From Pteria penguin (lineage: Eukaryota; Mollusca; Bivalvia; Pterioida; Pteriidae): a stretch of DNA of 64,000 bases. The DNA is taken from NCBI GenBank assembly GCA_035048485.1, contig CM068581.1, positions 67,964,381-68,028,380 of the forward strand, read 5' to 3'. The notes beneath the pieces were generated by a model. That model saw only the letters and a program-made list of their open reading frames with translations, was not told the origin of the DNA and made no database searches. Shown piece after piece: positions 1 through 26,720 of the stretch; positions within the stretch are counted from its first letter, which is position 1, and each line of letters opens with the position of its first letter. The position numbers were made by a program, and so were the translations under genes.

Positions 1-899
<899 letters not shown>

Positions 900-929
900 A
901 CCTAATAAATACGTCGTAAGTAACTGGTG

Positions 930-1470
930 CTAAATCAGTGAGACACAGGCTACAACGGACCATGGTGACCATTCATGCATCACTGAGAATCCTAGGTGTG
1001 ACAACTTGACCGGGATAAGTGAGCGTCTCCTGCTTGACTGGTCAAACTGGCCATGGATGCTCAAAAAATAAAGAGGACACGCCATAGTTGAACACTACAT
1101 ACACGATATACACGTGGACCATTACAATGTATAACAAGTGTGACAGCCACGTAACATCGTGTGAAAGTAATCCTTTTAAAGTCAAATCCTCCATGAATGG
1201 TTTTGGCGTTTTCGTAAGACGGGGTTGTCTACCCCTTGAATAAATAACTATGATGTATTGTAAAAGTGATGGATAAATCCTAATCATAAGTCCGAAAATC
1301 ATGAAACCAGAGGACATGCAAAATCAGTGAAAATGAAAACAAAGTGGAAAATGACGAAAAATGTCTACTTGAAGAGCATATGTGAACACCTATGATGGAG
1401 TCAGATCAGGTGTCCGGGGAGAGTGAGCATCTCCTGCTTGCCAGAAATACCCGTCACATATACCCAGTGG
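930..1470. repeat. Degraded relics of the 34.2-35.4 kb inverted-repeat element family
   Basis: Two stretches, near 1005-1045 and 1400-1450, share the core GTGAGCGTCTCCTGCTTGAC (or a close variant) with the left subterminal part of the element at 34220-35366. The piece around 1138-1160 (gtgacagccacgtaacatc) matches 34451-34469 of that element. The relic is diverged, without clear ends. The stretch from 1471 to 2016 holds nothing I recognise. Confidence 0.55.
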
Positions 1471-2016
1471 AAAGAGTCAAATAAGATCTTATGAAATCGA
1501 TGTAAACTACGGGAAATTAAGGGACAGATATGATGCTTTCATAGAAATTCTTTGATCTCACAATAGTTATGATGTTAGATATCCACCCAAATGTGAATAA
1601 CCCTGTATTACGAAAATCACGAATATGTATTTGTTTAAGGTCGTAGTAGGAATATTTCATCTAAACGATGACGGTCAGTGTTTCCATGGAGTAAACCACG
1701 AACTACAGTAGGTGCCCAAGTACACCTTTCAAGTCGTCCTCAGCATTGTAATCAGTAAATGATATGGCCCATACTATTTATATCTGGAGTATGCTATAAC
1801 ATCTATATAGATTAACAAATGATAAATGTGTGATAAATTTGCAGTTTCAAAATGATAAATAGGTCAACTCTCCTCTTATAGTTTCGTGTAACGATTTTGT
1901 AGGGAACGACCGAATGCAGTTCCGAATTCAGATAGTTCCATTTTAGGCATTTTGTTGCTGGCTTTTGATAATAAGTATATCACTTTCTGAGATTTTTCTA
2001 TGAAAATGGGGTATTA

Positions 2017-2165
2017 CAGTGGCGAATTTAGAGGGGGCCCGGCCCCCTCCCTTTTGGTCACATATTTACTAGTAAAAATACAGATTTTGCGCCAAAATGG
2101 CTGAGAAGTTTAGCTAATACCCATGCGCCCCCCCCCCCTTTTCGGAAATCCTGGATCCGCCACTG
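2017..2165 (+). mobile_element. 149-bp MITE, copy 1, with 5-bp target duplication TATTA
   Basis: The element begins CAGTGGCGAATTTAGAGG and ends CCTGGATCCGCCACTG, so its ends are imperfect inverted repeats. It is flanked on both sides by TATTA (2012-2016 and 2166-2170). A C-tract precedes the 3' end. There is no coding capacity, so it must be mobilised by a transposase encoded elsewhere. Two more copies in this window (4176-4405 and 5481-5620) also have 5-bp target duplications. The CAGTG terminus resembles hAT elements, but hAT transposases usually leave 8-bp duplications, so the superfamily is left open. Confidence 0.8.
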
Positions 2166-2294
2166 TATTATAGAATTGCAAGACCATATGTGAGAATATG
2201 TGGTTTCTTGAGTACAAAATAAAAATGTTTTATCAAAAGGAAGGAAATTTCATTGCTAAACTAGATTTTTAGCACTACTTGAGGATTTTGTAGT

Positions 2295-2300
2295 TTTATT
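2295..2300 (-). terminator. Candidate polyadenylation signal of the hydrolase gene
   Basis: AATAAA on the minus strand, about 210 bases beyond the TGA stop of the hydrolase gene. It is the nearest canonical hexamer I noticed. No transcript evidence is available, so this is inference from position. Confidence 0.35.
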
Positions 2301-2510
2301 AGAAATAGCAAAAATACACCGGCCATGAATTATAATTTAATGAGCAATTTATCTACGAAAAAGCAACAAAGACGTACGGGACATTCACCAACGAATTACA
2401 TGGAACATGCGGTAAGACCTAAATTTAGCCCGTATTAGGTCAAAGTCAGTAGGAGAGTTGACCCAAATAAGCCAATAGGAGAGCTGGCCCCAATATAATA
2501 TGTAGGCAAA

Positions 2511-2781
2511 TCATACATCAAGAAATTCCCTTGATTTCGACATATGGTTTTTCATGGTTTTCGTGGCATTTTCTACTGCTGATGTGGGTTGGTATATAAT
2601 CGACGTCATTGCCGCACTTGTTACTTCTGCTATCACTTGTAAGGCCTGAGTGTTATTGAACTCAGATGGTAAATCGTTGTCTTTTATGAAATCTGGTAAA
2701 TCTCCAGAGGCGAACTGACCATGGTTGACTCCAGGTAAAACTATGAATGGAGTTCTGTAATCTCCTTCTGACTCTGTGTTA
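2511..2781 (-). CDS. Hydrolase exon 4: catalytic histidine and C-terminus
   Basis: The acceptor is AATTATTTCAG and the exon ends with a TGA stop at 2513-2511. It encodes DNTESEGDYRTPFIVLPGVN followed by HGQFASGDLPDF, the histidine loop. The C-terminus (SKSREFLDV) has no hydrophobic tail, so the product should be soluble and secreted. Confidence 0.85.
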
Positions 2782-4788
2782 CTGAAATAATTCTGTTTTG
2801 GTACAATAACTAAAATAAATGTTTATCATAAGAGAAATTATGTCGCATCATTTTTTAAATTTCATTTATCATATGGGTACGAGCCTTTTAATATACATGT
2901 AATATTATTGTGAACTGAAATAATGATTTCCATTTAGATATTTACTGACCAAAATAATTGTTACGTATGGTTAATACTGAAATAAATAATAAACTTTACT
3001 TACTCGTACATATGTAGCATCTTAGTAATCCTTATAACACCATCTAAATCGCCTGATATAGTAAACGTAGGAACCAGATAATCCCGAAGGTTTAAGTCAC
3101 TCGGAACTTTAGTACCGTACAGTAAACTACCATTGACGATCAAGTAATTATCTTGAAGAAACTGTGCTACTGCAATTCCTGAAACAAAAGAATAAATTGC
3201 TACATATATGCGCATTTTAAAAAATAACTTTACAGATGTGAAAAATGGGTTTTTGCGAAAACAAAGAAGCTCCAAAATACAAACTGAAATCTATCGGATA
3301 TTCGTTGTTGTTTTTTTGCTGCTCATATTTGTTTATTCTTGTTTTATGTCACAAAAAGATTATAGTACCTATATGGTGATAGCATCTGATGCAATGCACA
3401 TGCAGAGATTTAGAATTGCGCAAAAGACCCGCCCAAAGCAGAGAGGGAACTTATACATGCCATACTACTCTGACAGCAGGCACTGGACCTCGGTTTCTAC
3501 ATTTTTGTCCGAAAAAAAGACATCGAAACGTCTCGAACCAAGCATCTTGATGATTGAATTACACCGGCTCAACCCTGCTGATAAGGGTTGCATACACGAA
3601 CTCCCGCTTACTGTGCATTATACTGAAATTATATCCATTCATGCTACCATGTTAATCGTCGGTAATATTTACTTCTACCGTGTAAATATCTTATAATAAG
3701 AATATTTGGAGTTTGTAATTAAATGAACTGATTTTTAAGAAGAAAAGTCTCGAGAGCTGGATTCATCTGCGAATGGAAATTCAGATATGATATTTAATGA
3801 AATTCATCGTATGTTTATATCAAATACAGTAGTATAGGGATGAAAAAGAAATGGAATTTACAATAACAAGCCGTGTGATGGTATAAGTGATGTGATACAT
3901 GAACATTTTACTGAAAATTATTTGGTTTAATTTTCAGTTTTTCTAAGCTAAATGTCTATTGCTGTCAACCGGTGAAACTCGGTCGATATGTAGCCGCATG
4001 TAGTGGCTCTATTATTCATATAGGACCACTACTTACGGCTAGGTCGATATGGTGCTCAGCTCGTGACCAGAACGTCTCTGAGTAGAGAGCGACCGGTGAC
4101 TTCTCAGTGTCCCATTCTTCGGATAAAACAGAACAAAACGAGGCCCAGTGTCTAGTTATACGTTGCACTACTTCACAGTAGAGGATTTAGAAAGGGCAAT
4201 CCCCTACCTTTTTTGGCCACTAATTTACAAAGTATTTTAGATGATAAAGTTAAATAAGGTTGAAAACACTCAAATTATAAGACCTAAACTCCAGATTTGA
4301 CACCCAAAATGGCGGAGTAATTAGGCTAATACTTGACTTTCACAAGTGACCCCCCCCCCTTTTCGGAAATCGTGGATCCACCCTGAAATCCTGGATCCGC
4401 CACTGCTTCAGGTGCAGGTGCATAGGATTGAATTTCTACGCATTACATCAGGCAGGTGTCGTCATTATATAAGTGAAATAATCTTCATGTGACGCAGGAC
4501 AAGATCAAACAAAAAATGTGTGACGTGTGATACTAATAATTATGAGGTTCGTAAAATGTGAGGAATGTTACAAATGATATAATTCCTGGATTAAGTGGTT
4601 AAATTACCTCCACTGCCATGGCCAGCTATAAAAATTATTGAACTGTTCATTCCTTTATTTTGAAGCGCAGTTCTGACCGATGAAAAGACATGGTTTAGTT
4701 CATCTCCACTTGCCATTTTGTTTTTGAAGTTGTTGAGTAAAACACACCACAATGCTAAAGGGCTCTCTTGTTGGATAGCTTCCGCTGC

Positions 4789-4837
<49 letters not shown>

Positions 4838-4840
4838 CTG

Positions 4841-4921
<81 letters not shown>

Positions 4922-6909
4922 GAATAAATAAATTAAATCATACATGTTCCGATCCATGTTTTAGCTGGGGGTCTACAATCTTAATCAAAATTATTCTTGT
5001 GACAAGAAAACTGGAATATATTTAGCAATTCCGGTTGGAAAGGGGGAAGGGGGGGTCATTTTTGTTTAAATTAGGCATGAAAATAAAGATCTGAAAAGCA
5101 CATTAGTGCATATTTTGATGTCGATATTTGATACTCTCCTTGGGAAAATGTCGACAATTAGTATGCAGTCGATCTCTATTTCAAATTTTAAGGAGGAATA
5201 GCAATGTGTGGTGAAGCACCAGAGGTAGGATCATGGGTCAAAGAGAACTATAAGCATCCGCTGCTGACGGTCACACCCGCCATAATGCCATAGCAGTGGC
5301 CAAAGAGAACTATAAGCATCCGCTGCTGACGGTCACACCCGCCATAATGCCATGGCAGTGGCCAAAGAGAACTATAAGCATCCGCTGCTGACGGTCACAC
5401 CCGCCATAATGTCATAGCAGTGGCCAAAGAGAACTATAAGCATCCGCTGCTGACGGTCATACCCCGCAATAATGCCATAGCAGTGGCCAAAGAGAACTTT
5501 TGAAAAAGGGGGAGAGACACATGTGTATTAGCCAAACTACTCAGCCATTTTTGTTCCACATTTGGATTTTTACTGGTAAATATGTGGCGAAAAGGGGAGG
5601 CCCCTCTAAATCTGCCACTGCATAGGACAGTGCGAGTTGGTATGACTCGTAGTCACTTCAAGTGGTAATGGTATAATTGTAGTCATGTTCGATAAAAAGT
5701 CATGGTTAGTGTTAATAGTGTGATTATTATACAATACAAATAGTCTAACAATCAAATAAAATAATCAATATATCAGACAGCGACAACGAGAAGTACAAAC
5801 AAGGATTTCATGGGCGCATTCATGTTTGGAAAAAAAGTGGGGGGTTAGGTTTACCGGTAGAAGTCAAGCGAGACCTTTGAGGTACAAGGTGGATCAAGTC
5901 CTGTTAGGGAAACAAGAGGACAAAGCCATACACGGAAATTCCTGCAGTTTCGCGGTTTGAGCAACCATTTGATTTTATGCGCGGCCAGGAAAACTTTTGT
6001 GAGCCGAATTTTTTTTATGCAAAGTATTCCTCCCCCCACCCCCAACCTATTAAAATCCAATTGTTGCTCCCTAAGGACATATAAACTGGCAATTTCACTA
6101 TTCTAAATCAGTACCGCAGCTACAGTGTAATCGATGCTTTTTGTGGTGTTATTCTGTATTCATCTCGTTTCCAATCCTTGTTTTTCTGGTTGTACCAGTG
6201 GTGGGTTTTGTTATACCCGATTTTCTGATAAATCTGTCTCAGCTGCATCGCAAAATCTGCCATCATCTCTTACCTATCATCACATACATTTTGAAAAAAT
6301 GGTTGCAACACACCATGAATGCTTTTCAGTCAGAAATGGGAAAGGGTTGGAGTTCGATTCCTAAACCTAGCCAAATTGAGGTTGAAGTTGAATAGATTTA
6401 CGATTATCGGATTCATACTGGTTTGTCGCTCAGGCAATTACAGACGATACTCCTAACAACCCCCCCCCCCTCTCTCTCTCTCTCTCTGAATAAGAGGGAA
6501 ATGGTGGTCTTTATAGGGACCGTATGTTATACCCCCTTCACCTTTTCAAGCTCGGATACAACACTGATATGCAATCGAGATCTCTTATATTGTTTAAAAC
6601 GTACCAGAGATCTCGGTTTTACATTCAGCTACATGTATCGGACGTTCACATTAACCGTCCAAACTTTGATTATAAAATGCATATATCGGACATTTATGAA
6701 TATTTTGCTATAGAATATACAGCTGTTATGAATAGATGCTTTGTGAAATAGAAAGCAATACCTAACGGCTTGTAAGCATTTCCTTCCAACAATCGTTCTG
6801 GAACGAACAAAAGTGCTGCTTCAATTCCTTTCTTTGGAGGTTCCAGTATATCGAAATTTGCACCTAAAGCTCCACCAAAAAGAAAAAATATCCAAAGTAG
6901 TTTATCCAT
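2511..6909 (-). CDS. Secreted alpha/beta-hydrolase-like protein, four exons, 256 aa
   Basis: Join 6909-6762, 4784-4608, 3178-3004 and 2781-2511 on the minus strand. All introns are GT/AG and the phases (1, 1, 2) agree, giving 771 bases ending in TGA. The start ATG has an A at -3 and G at +4. Residues 1-16 form a signal peptide (MDKLLWIFFLFGGALG). Exon 2 contains IIFIAGHGSGG, at the place of the nucleophile elbow after strand beta5. Exon 3 has VPTFTISGDLDG, the usual site of the acid residue, and exon 4 has PGVNHGQFASGD, the usual site of the catalytic histidine. This order is that of small alpha/beta-hydrolases similar to the dienelactone hydrolase, chlorophyllase or Abhydrolase_5 groups; the natural substrate is unknown. 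Oddity: the elbow reads HGSGG where GxSxG is expected, so the serine is displaced by one position. The gene lies head-to-head with KDM1A, 1.75 kb apart. Gene structure is well supported and the exact family less so. Confidence 0.85.
3004..3178 (-). CDS. Hydrolase exon 3: acid-residue segment
   Basis: The acceptor is TTTGTTTCAG and the donor is the consensus GTAAGT. It completes the glycine after the elbow and encodes GIAVAQFLQDNYLIVNGSLL and YLVPTFTISGDLDGVIRI. The GDLDG aspartates are the likely charge-relay acid. Confidence 0.85.
4025..4510 (+). repeat. SINE body split by a MITE insertion
   Basis: The stretches 4107-4175 and 4406-4490 match, in order, the body of the tRNA-derived SINE at 7917-8193 (tcttcggat...gaggccca, then ttca-ggtg...caggcaggtgtcgtcat...gtgacg). 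The interruption is exactly the MITE copy at 4176-4405, flanked by CTTCA on both sides. The tRNA-like head is too diverged to delimit. It lies in intron 2 of the hydrolase gene. Confidence 0.7.
4176..4405 (+). mobile_element. MITE copy 2, nested in a SINE, target duplication CTTCA
   Basis: Same family as 2017-2165. It begins cagtagaggatttagaaagg and ends cctggatccgccactg, flanked by CTTCA at 4171-4175 and 4406-4410. It is longer than copy 1 (230 bp) because of an internal AT-rich insertion and a duplicated 3' end (two successive ctggatcc or gtggatcc segments). Confidence 0.8.
4608..4784 (-). CDS. Hydrolase exon 2: core with HGSGG elbow
   Basis: The acceptor TTGCAG lies at the very edge of a long AAT microsatellite (from 4789 upward), so the polypyrimidine tract is replaced by a TTA/TAT repeat on the transcribed strand. 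The exon encodes AEAIQQESPLALWCVLLNN, followed by a helix and IIFIAGHGSG, and ends in phase 1 at GGTAAT. It was missed as an open frame because it is read in a different frame from the repeat-derived one. Confidence 0.8.
4789..4916. repeat. (AAT)n microsatellite
   Basis: About 40 AAT units with one interruption (gctg, near 4836). It lies in intron 3-to-2 space of the minus-strand hydrolase gene and touches the exon 2 acceptor. The poly-Ile, poly-Tyr and similar open frames over it are artefacts. Confidence 0.95.
5240..5497. repeat. 62-bp minisatellite, about 4.2 units
   Basis: The unit begins aaagagaactataagcatcc and ends ccatagcagtggcc. Unit starts are at 5240, 5302, 5364, 5426 and 5489 (one unit is 63 bp). 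Each unit contains the junction CATAG/CAGTGGCC, which is the left border of the MITE at 5481-5620. It lies in the long first intron of the hydrolase gene. Confidence 0.9.
5481..5620 (-). mobile_element. MITE copy 3, inverted, target duplication CATAG
   Basis: Read on the minus strand it begins CAGTGGCAGATTTAGAGGGG and ends TTTGGCCACTG, and shares the internal motif aaatggctgagtagtttggc with copy 1. CATAG occurs on both sides (5476-5480 and 5621-5625). Its terminus is continuous with the 62-bp minisatellite. Confidence 0.75.
5626..6761. other. Intron 1 of the hydrolase gene, remaining part
   Basis: Contains a short CT tract (6470-6488) and several short open frames without motifs. No exon was recognised. 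Confidence 0.4.
6762..6909 (-). CDS. Hydrolase exon 1: signal peptide and N-terminal strand
   Basis: Begins at ATG 6909 and ends at a GTATTG donor in phase 1. It encodes a hydrophobic signal peptide, then the segment ALLFVPERLLEGNAYKPL, typical of the first core strand and following loop in this fold. The remaining open frame below 6762 runs into the intron and is not coding. Confidence 0.8.
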
Positions 6910-7038
6910 TTTGGATGCAGTCCTTTAAGTGTATGCACATGTACTCTACTATGAAGAAAGTTATGACTTAACCTGTCGTATCGATTCGTGACATCTTACT
7001 TATCTAATCAGTTTATCAAAGCGTACTACTCCATATTT

Positions 7039-7195
7039 CAGTGGCGAATGCAAGACCCTTTAAAGGAAAAATTGAAAATTTATGGCCATAATTCAGTACA
7101 AAGTGGGGCGGATGAAAAATTGAAATATTTGACACATGTAAAGGGTATACTTTAAGGTAGTCGAATGTCGCCTTTCCCTTCCTTGAATTCGCCAA
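7039..7195. mobile_element. Diverged MITE-like element
   Basis: Starts CAGTGGCGAATGCAAG and ends CCTTGAATTCGCCA, an imperfect inverted repeat related to the termini of the element at 2017-2165. The interior is not similar. No target duplication was found. Confidence 0.45.
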
Positions 7196-7307
7196 TAACA
7201 TCTTGCCGCGTGCATATCTTTATATGGTTTTCTATAATCTACTAAAAATTATCATTTTAAAAAGACATACATCCAAATCTTTGAAAAGGGGGAGAGGTTA
7301 ATAAGTA

Positions 7308-7370
7308 ACAGACATAGACGGATCTAGAAATTTTTGAAAAGGAGGGGGGGGGGTGGGGGTTGCAGTCTCT
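7308..7370 (-). mobile_element. Truncated end of the 149-bp MITE family
   Basis: acggatctagaaatttttga followed by a G-tract matches the reversed 3' end (C-tract, ttttcggaaatcctggatccg) of copy 1. Only one end is present. Confidence 0.5.
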
Positions 7371-7394
7371 CATGACTAATGTAAAATTACGGGA

Positions 7395-7520
7395 AATGAA
7401 CCAACGTACCCGAAGCAGTGAGGGATCTTTTTTGTGCCAGCTTACCGTGACACGGGGCGTCGGTTAATATTGCCTCGTCATAAAAACAGGACACTTGTGT
7501 TGGGTTAACTTGGTTTGAAC
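7395..7520 (-). repeat. SINE fragment, inverted
   Basis: Matches the reverse complement of the body of the SINE at 7917-8193, including cccgaagcagtgagggatc and the region opposite gaggccccatgtc. The head is missing. Confidence 0.65.
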
Positions 7521-7784
7521 CTACATGTATACATGTATATGCGCCTTTGATTGAGGTATTGGTTTTAGTTACCATATACATGTATCAATCTAAATGTAGT
7601 GTACAGTATCGGTATATAGATAAATATTAATTTTTTATAAGAATTAGTTTCAAATGGACAAAAAGGTGAATAATTTTGTCAATGACTTATAATGTTTTAA
7701 GTCCTGAATTTTGTGTATGGATAGATTAAGTTGTAGAACTCTTAGCCATTCACATTTAGTAAATGTTTCCAGATCTCAAGACGT

Positions 7785-7830
7785 GGACGTGTTTTGACCT
7801 TTGCAACGGACCCATCCGAAGCAGTACAAA
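7785..7830 (-). repeat. Short SINE fragment, inverted
   Basis: ttgcaacggacccatccgaa gcagt is the reverse complement of the central SINE segment that reads gcttcgggtgagtccgttgt at about 8072-8092. About 45 bases long. Confidence 0.5.
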
Positions 7831-7916
7831 GATATACTTTGTTGCTTTCTTTAAATTTCTGTATTTGCATTATGTATGTATCAATATACCTATTTGGTGG
7901 CTTTTAACACTAATAA

Positions 7917-8193
7917 GCCGGCGTGTCCTAGTGGTATCGCGCTCGCCACCTGATCGGGAGGCAGGAGTTCGAGTCCCACTCTGGTCATGCCGGTGTCCTA
8001 TCTTTCGGATGAGACAGTAAAAACCGAGGCCCCATGTCGTGGTATGCATGGCACGTTAAAGATCCCTCACTGCTTCGGGTGAGTCCGTTGTAAAGGTCAA
8101 AATTTCTATGTCCCGCACCAGGCAGATGCCGTCACCATATACGTGAAATGTTCGTGGTGTGACGTTAAACAAAATTCAATCAATCATTTAATT
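7917..8193 (+). repeat. tRNA-derived SINE, near full length
   Basis: The head (about 7917-7990) looks like a tRNA: gtcctagtggtatcgcgct as box A-like sequence and gagttcgagtccc as box B (GGTTCGANNCC-like), followed by a body with tctttcggatgagacagtaa and ggcacgttaaagatccctca and a tail ending attcaatcaatc. These are internal RNA polymerase III promoter features. Pieces of the same family recur at 4107-4490, 7395, 7785, 11745, 29225 and 44338. It is a retroelement, not a functional tRNA gene. Confidence 0.8.
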
Positions 8194-8663
8194 GTTAATA
8201 CATGTACATGTACGTTTAATATTTTTTCTTTTTGAAAAAGGTAACATTGAGAATAATATCTGTGGCATTTTATCAACAGAAACAAATCTAAGAAGAAAAG
8301 ACATTAATTTTTCCTTATATCATCATAATTAACCCCATATACAAGCTGATTTAAGTTTTATTTCGACCTCTTGTCCAAGCTTGAGAGTGAGAAACTTTTA
8401 TAAGTGCGTCGATTGATACGTATGTAAACAGACACTTTTTAAATACTATCCTCCCATATATTGTCTCGTTTCCATTTCCCCTGGGGAGGGTTTAGTTTTA
8501 AATGGCACTCTTGATAATTGATCAATATGAGGAAGTTTCTTCAAAAGATATGTTGTATAAAAAAATAATAATTCGGGTTTGTTATTCTTAAAATTGTAAA
8601 TTTATTTATCGAATTTCCTTTGTTGTCTATCGGTAAGGGGTTACACAATAATATAAAACAGGT

Positions 8664-24631
<15,968 letters not shown>

Positions 24632-26159
24632 ATCTGACTGAAGATAAATTTTTCGTACTTTTGTTTTGAATTTAATATTTACATGTATATGTAGTAAGGT
24701 AGTCTCACCTTTGTGTTCTAGAATGAAACTCTTGAGGTAGAGAATGTGAAAAAAACTGAACAATGCTGGAAGTATTATGTTCTTATATGGTCACATAGAT
24801 AGCAGTGTTAGTTTTATTATTGAATATTCTTCAGAAATATGAGCAATATTGGTAACTGTGGTGCCCACCTCCCCCCAAAAATTCATAAAATTAAAAATTG
24901 ATATTTGTATAACATTCAATCATTTTTCAGCATTCTTCATTTGTTGTATTCATTCTTGTAAGATATCCACCTCTAGTCCTGTTCATCTTTGACAAATGTC
25001 TAAATTTAGTAGCTTCATCACATATAACAGTTCATAAATTTTGTCATTTTTTCTTGAAATTTTCATTTATATGTGCATTGTATTGCTGTGAGTGATGGTC
25101 ATGAAGAAAGTTGTAGGTTCACAGGTATTGAAATTTAATTAGGAGAATTCTTACGATGATCAACATAAATGTTTATTTTCCTTTTTCTTGGATAAAAAAG
25201 TGTAAAAATAGAATAAGAAAAAAGCCATAAAGCTAAATTTTTCTCTCTCTCTTTCTATATATTTCCCAAAGTGCATAAAAATATGTATTTAACATGCCAG
25301 AAGCATGTTAATTAGGTGAACTTTGAAAGGTGTTTGTTCTAATAACCTTGTTAATTTGCACCATACCTCATTTCAAAATGTATGGAGGTATTTGGTTCAT
25401 ATGGATGTATTTTTATGTTGACATTTCCCCTTCCGCCCAGTACCATGTAAAATCAAACCTTCACACCCTTTTTCTTTTCATATGTAATTCTGTCTCATTT
25501 TCAAAAAATTTCTCTTACCTACTCATGTGAAATTTACATATCTCACAAATATATCTAAAATGCCAACATTTAGAAGCTCTAAGGATTCAAATGTAATCAT
25601 GTCCATAGTAATATGTAATATCATACAGGCATGTACAATAAATTGTTCATGTAAAAAGCATACCATGTGTCACTAATTCCTTTTTTTTCTTTATCGAATT
25701 TTCATTTCTATTACTTTCCCAGATTTTGTTAATTTAATCATTGAATTCAAAGAAGAATTAAAAAGGTAAATACATATAGGTAATTAGTCATCAATGTATT
25801 TCTCTTTCATTATCAATAATTATCAGACTTAAGAATCCTCTTTAAGTACATGTTTTCTTTATATTTATGACCTCTTCAAGGGAAAACAGATATAGGCAGC
25901 TGGTCATTCATTTCATCATACATGGACACTCATAATAAAGAGAGAGAAAAATGAAAGAATCTGTTATAATTTAAGCTTGAATGGAGGAACTTAGTGGAAG
26001 TTTTTCTTATTTCTTTGTGCTTTTAAAGCCAGTTGGTACCTCATGTAGGATATCTTAAAAATGTTGATATAAAAGATGCATTATCTATTACATATTGTGT
26101 ATCATGGTTGTAAAGTAAAAGTAAGTCATAGTGGTGCTATGTGACTGTTGTACATTGTT
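24632..26159 (+). other. KDM1A: KDM1A 3' untranslated region and intergenic space
   Basis: AT-rich sequence downstream of the TAG stop. The first AATAAA I noticed on the plus strand is at 25637-25642, roughly 1 kb beyond the stop, and could be the polyadenylation signal. No other coding sequence was recognised in this stretch. Confidence 0.4.
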
Positions 26160-26219
26160 CTGGAAAACTGGAAACCACAAGTGGGACCCGGTGCCACAAA
26201 GGATCACATATCTACTATT

Positions 26220-26720
26220 TAGCTAGCCACACCCCCATGAATGTCCTGAGAGTTACAGAGATGAGACCGGGAGCCAGGGAGTATCAAGTATCAATTCTTT
26301 GGCTATCCACACCCACATGAATGCCCTAAGACAGGTGAGACCTAGTGCCAGGGAAGACCAAGTATATCTTGTGTGGTTAGCCACACCCCATGAATGTCCT
26401 AAGATACACAGGTGAGACCTAGTGCCAGGGAAGACCAAGTATATCTTGTTTGGTTAGCCACACCCCATGAATGTCCTAAGATACACAGGTGAGACCTAGT
26501 GCCAGGGAAGACCAAGTATATCTTGTTTGGTTAGCCACACCCCATGAATGTCCTAAGATACACAGGTGAGACCTAGTGCCAGGGAAGACCCAAGTATATC
26601 TTGTTTGGTTAGCCACACCCCATGAATGTCCTAAGATATACAGAGGAAAGACCTGGTGCCAGGGAGGACCAAACATCTCTTGTTTGGCTAACCACATCGC
26701 ATGAATGTCCTTTCTGAGTC
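26220..26720. repeat. 77-bp minisatellite, about six units
   Basis: Units start with aggtgagacctagtgccagg at 26333, 26410, 26487 and 26564; flanking units are more diverged. Each contains ggttagccacaccccatgaa. The unit resembles the right subterminal part of the element at 34220-35366 (aggtgagaccggtgccggga ... tagccacacc, minus strand), and the flank at 26925-26970 (aaactttttacgaagtccacactgc) matches that element's interior near 34511-34536. The array therefore appears to have grown inside a copy of that element. Open frames over it are artefacts. Confidence 0.85.

Larger units (their letters stand above)
6910..8663. promoter_or_regulatory. Divergent intergenic region between the hydrolase and KDM1A genes
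   Basis: About 1.75 kb separates two start codons on opposite strands, so both promoters should lie here. No TATA box could be assigned with confidence. Most of the space is taken by SINE and MITE pieces listed separately, leaving roughly 470 bases (8194-8663) directly upstream of KDM1A that are not repeat-derived. Confidence 0.4.

Noticed and set aside
3208..3696. 162-codon plus-strand open frame
   Set aside because: It lies in the intron between exons 3 and 2 of the minus-strand hydrolase gene, overlaps exon 3's upstream edge antisense, and shows no domain beyond one hydrophobic stretch.
4700..4957. Poly-Tyr and poly-Ile open frames
   Set aside because: AAT microsatellite artefacts. The real exon here uses another frame.
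7917..7990. Possible tRNA gene
   Set aside because: Box A and B-like sequences are present, but they are followed by a non-tRNA body repeated elsewhere, and no proper cloverleaf acceptor stem is evident; it is a SINE head.
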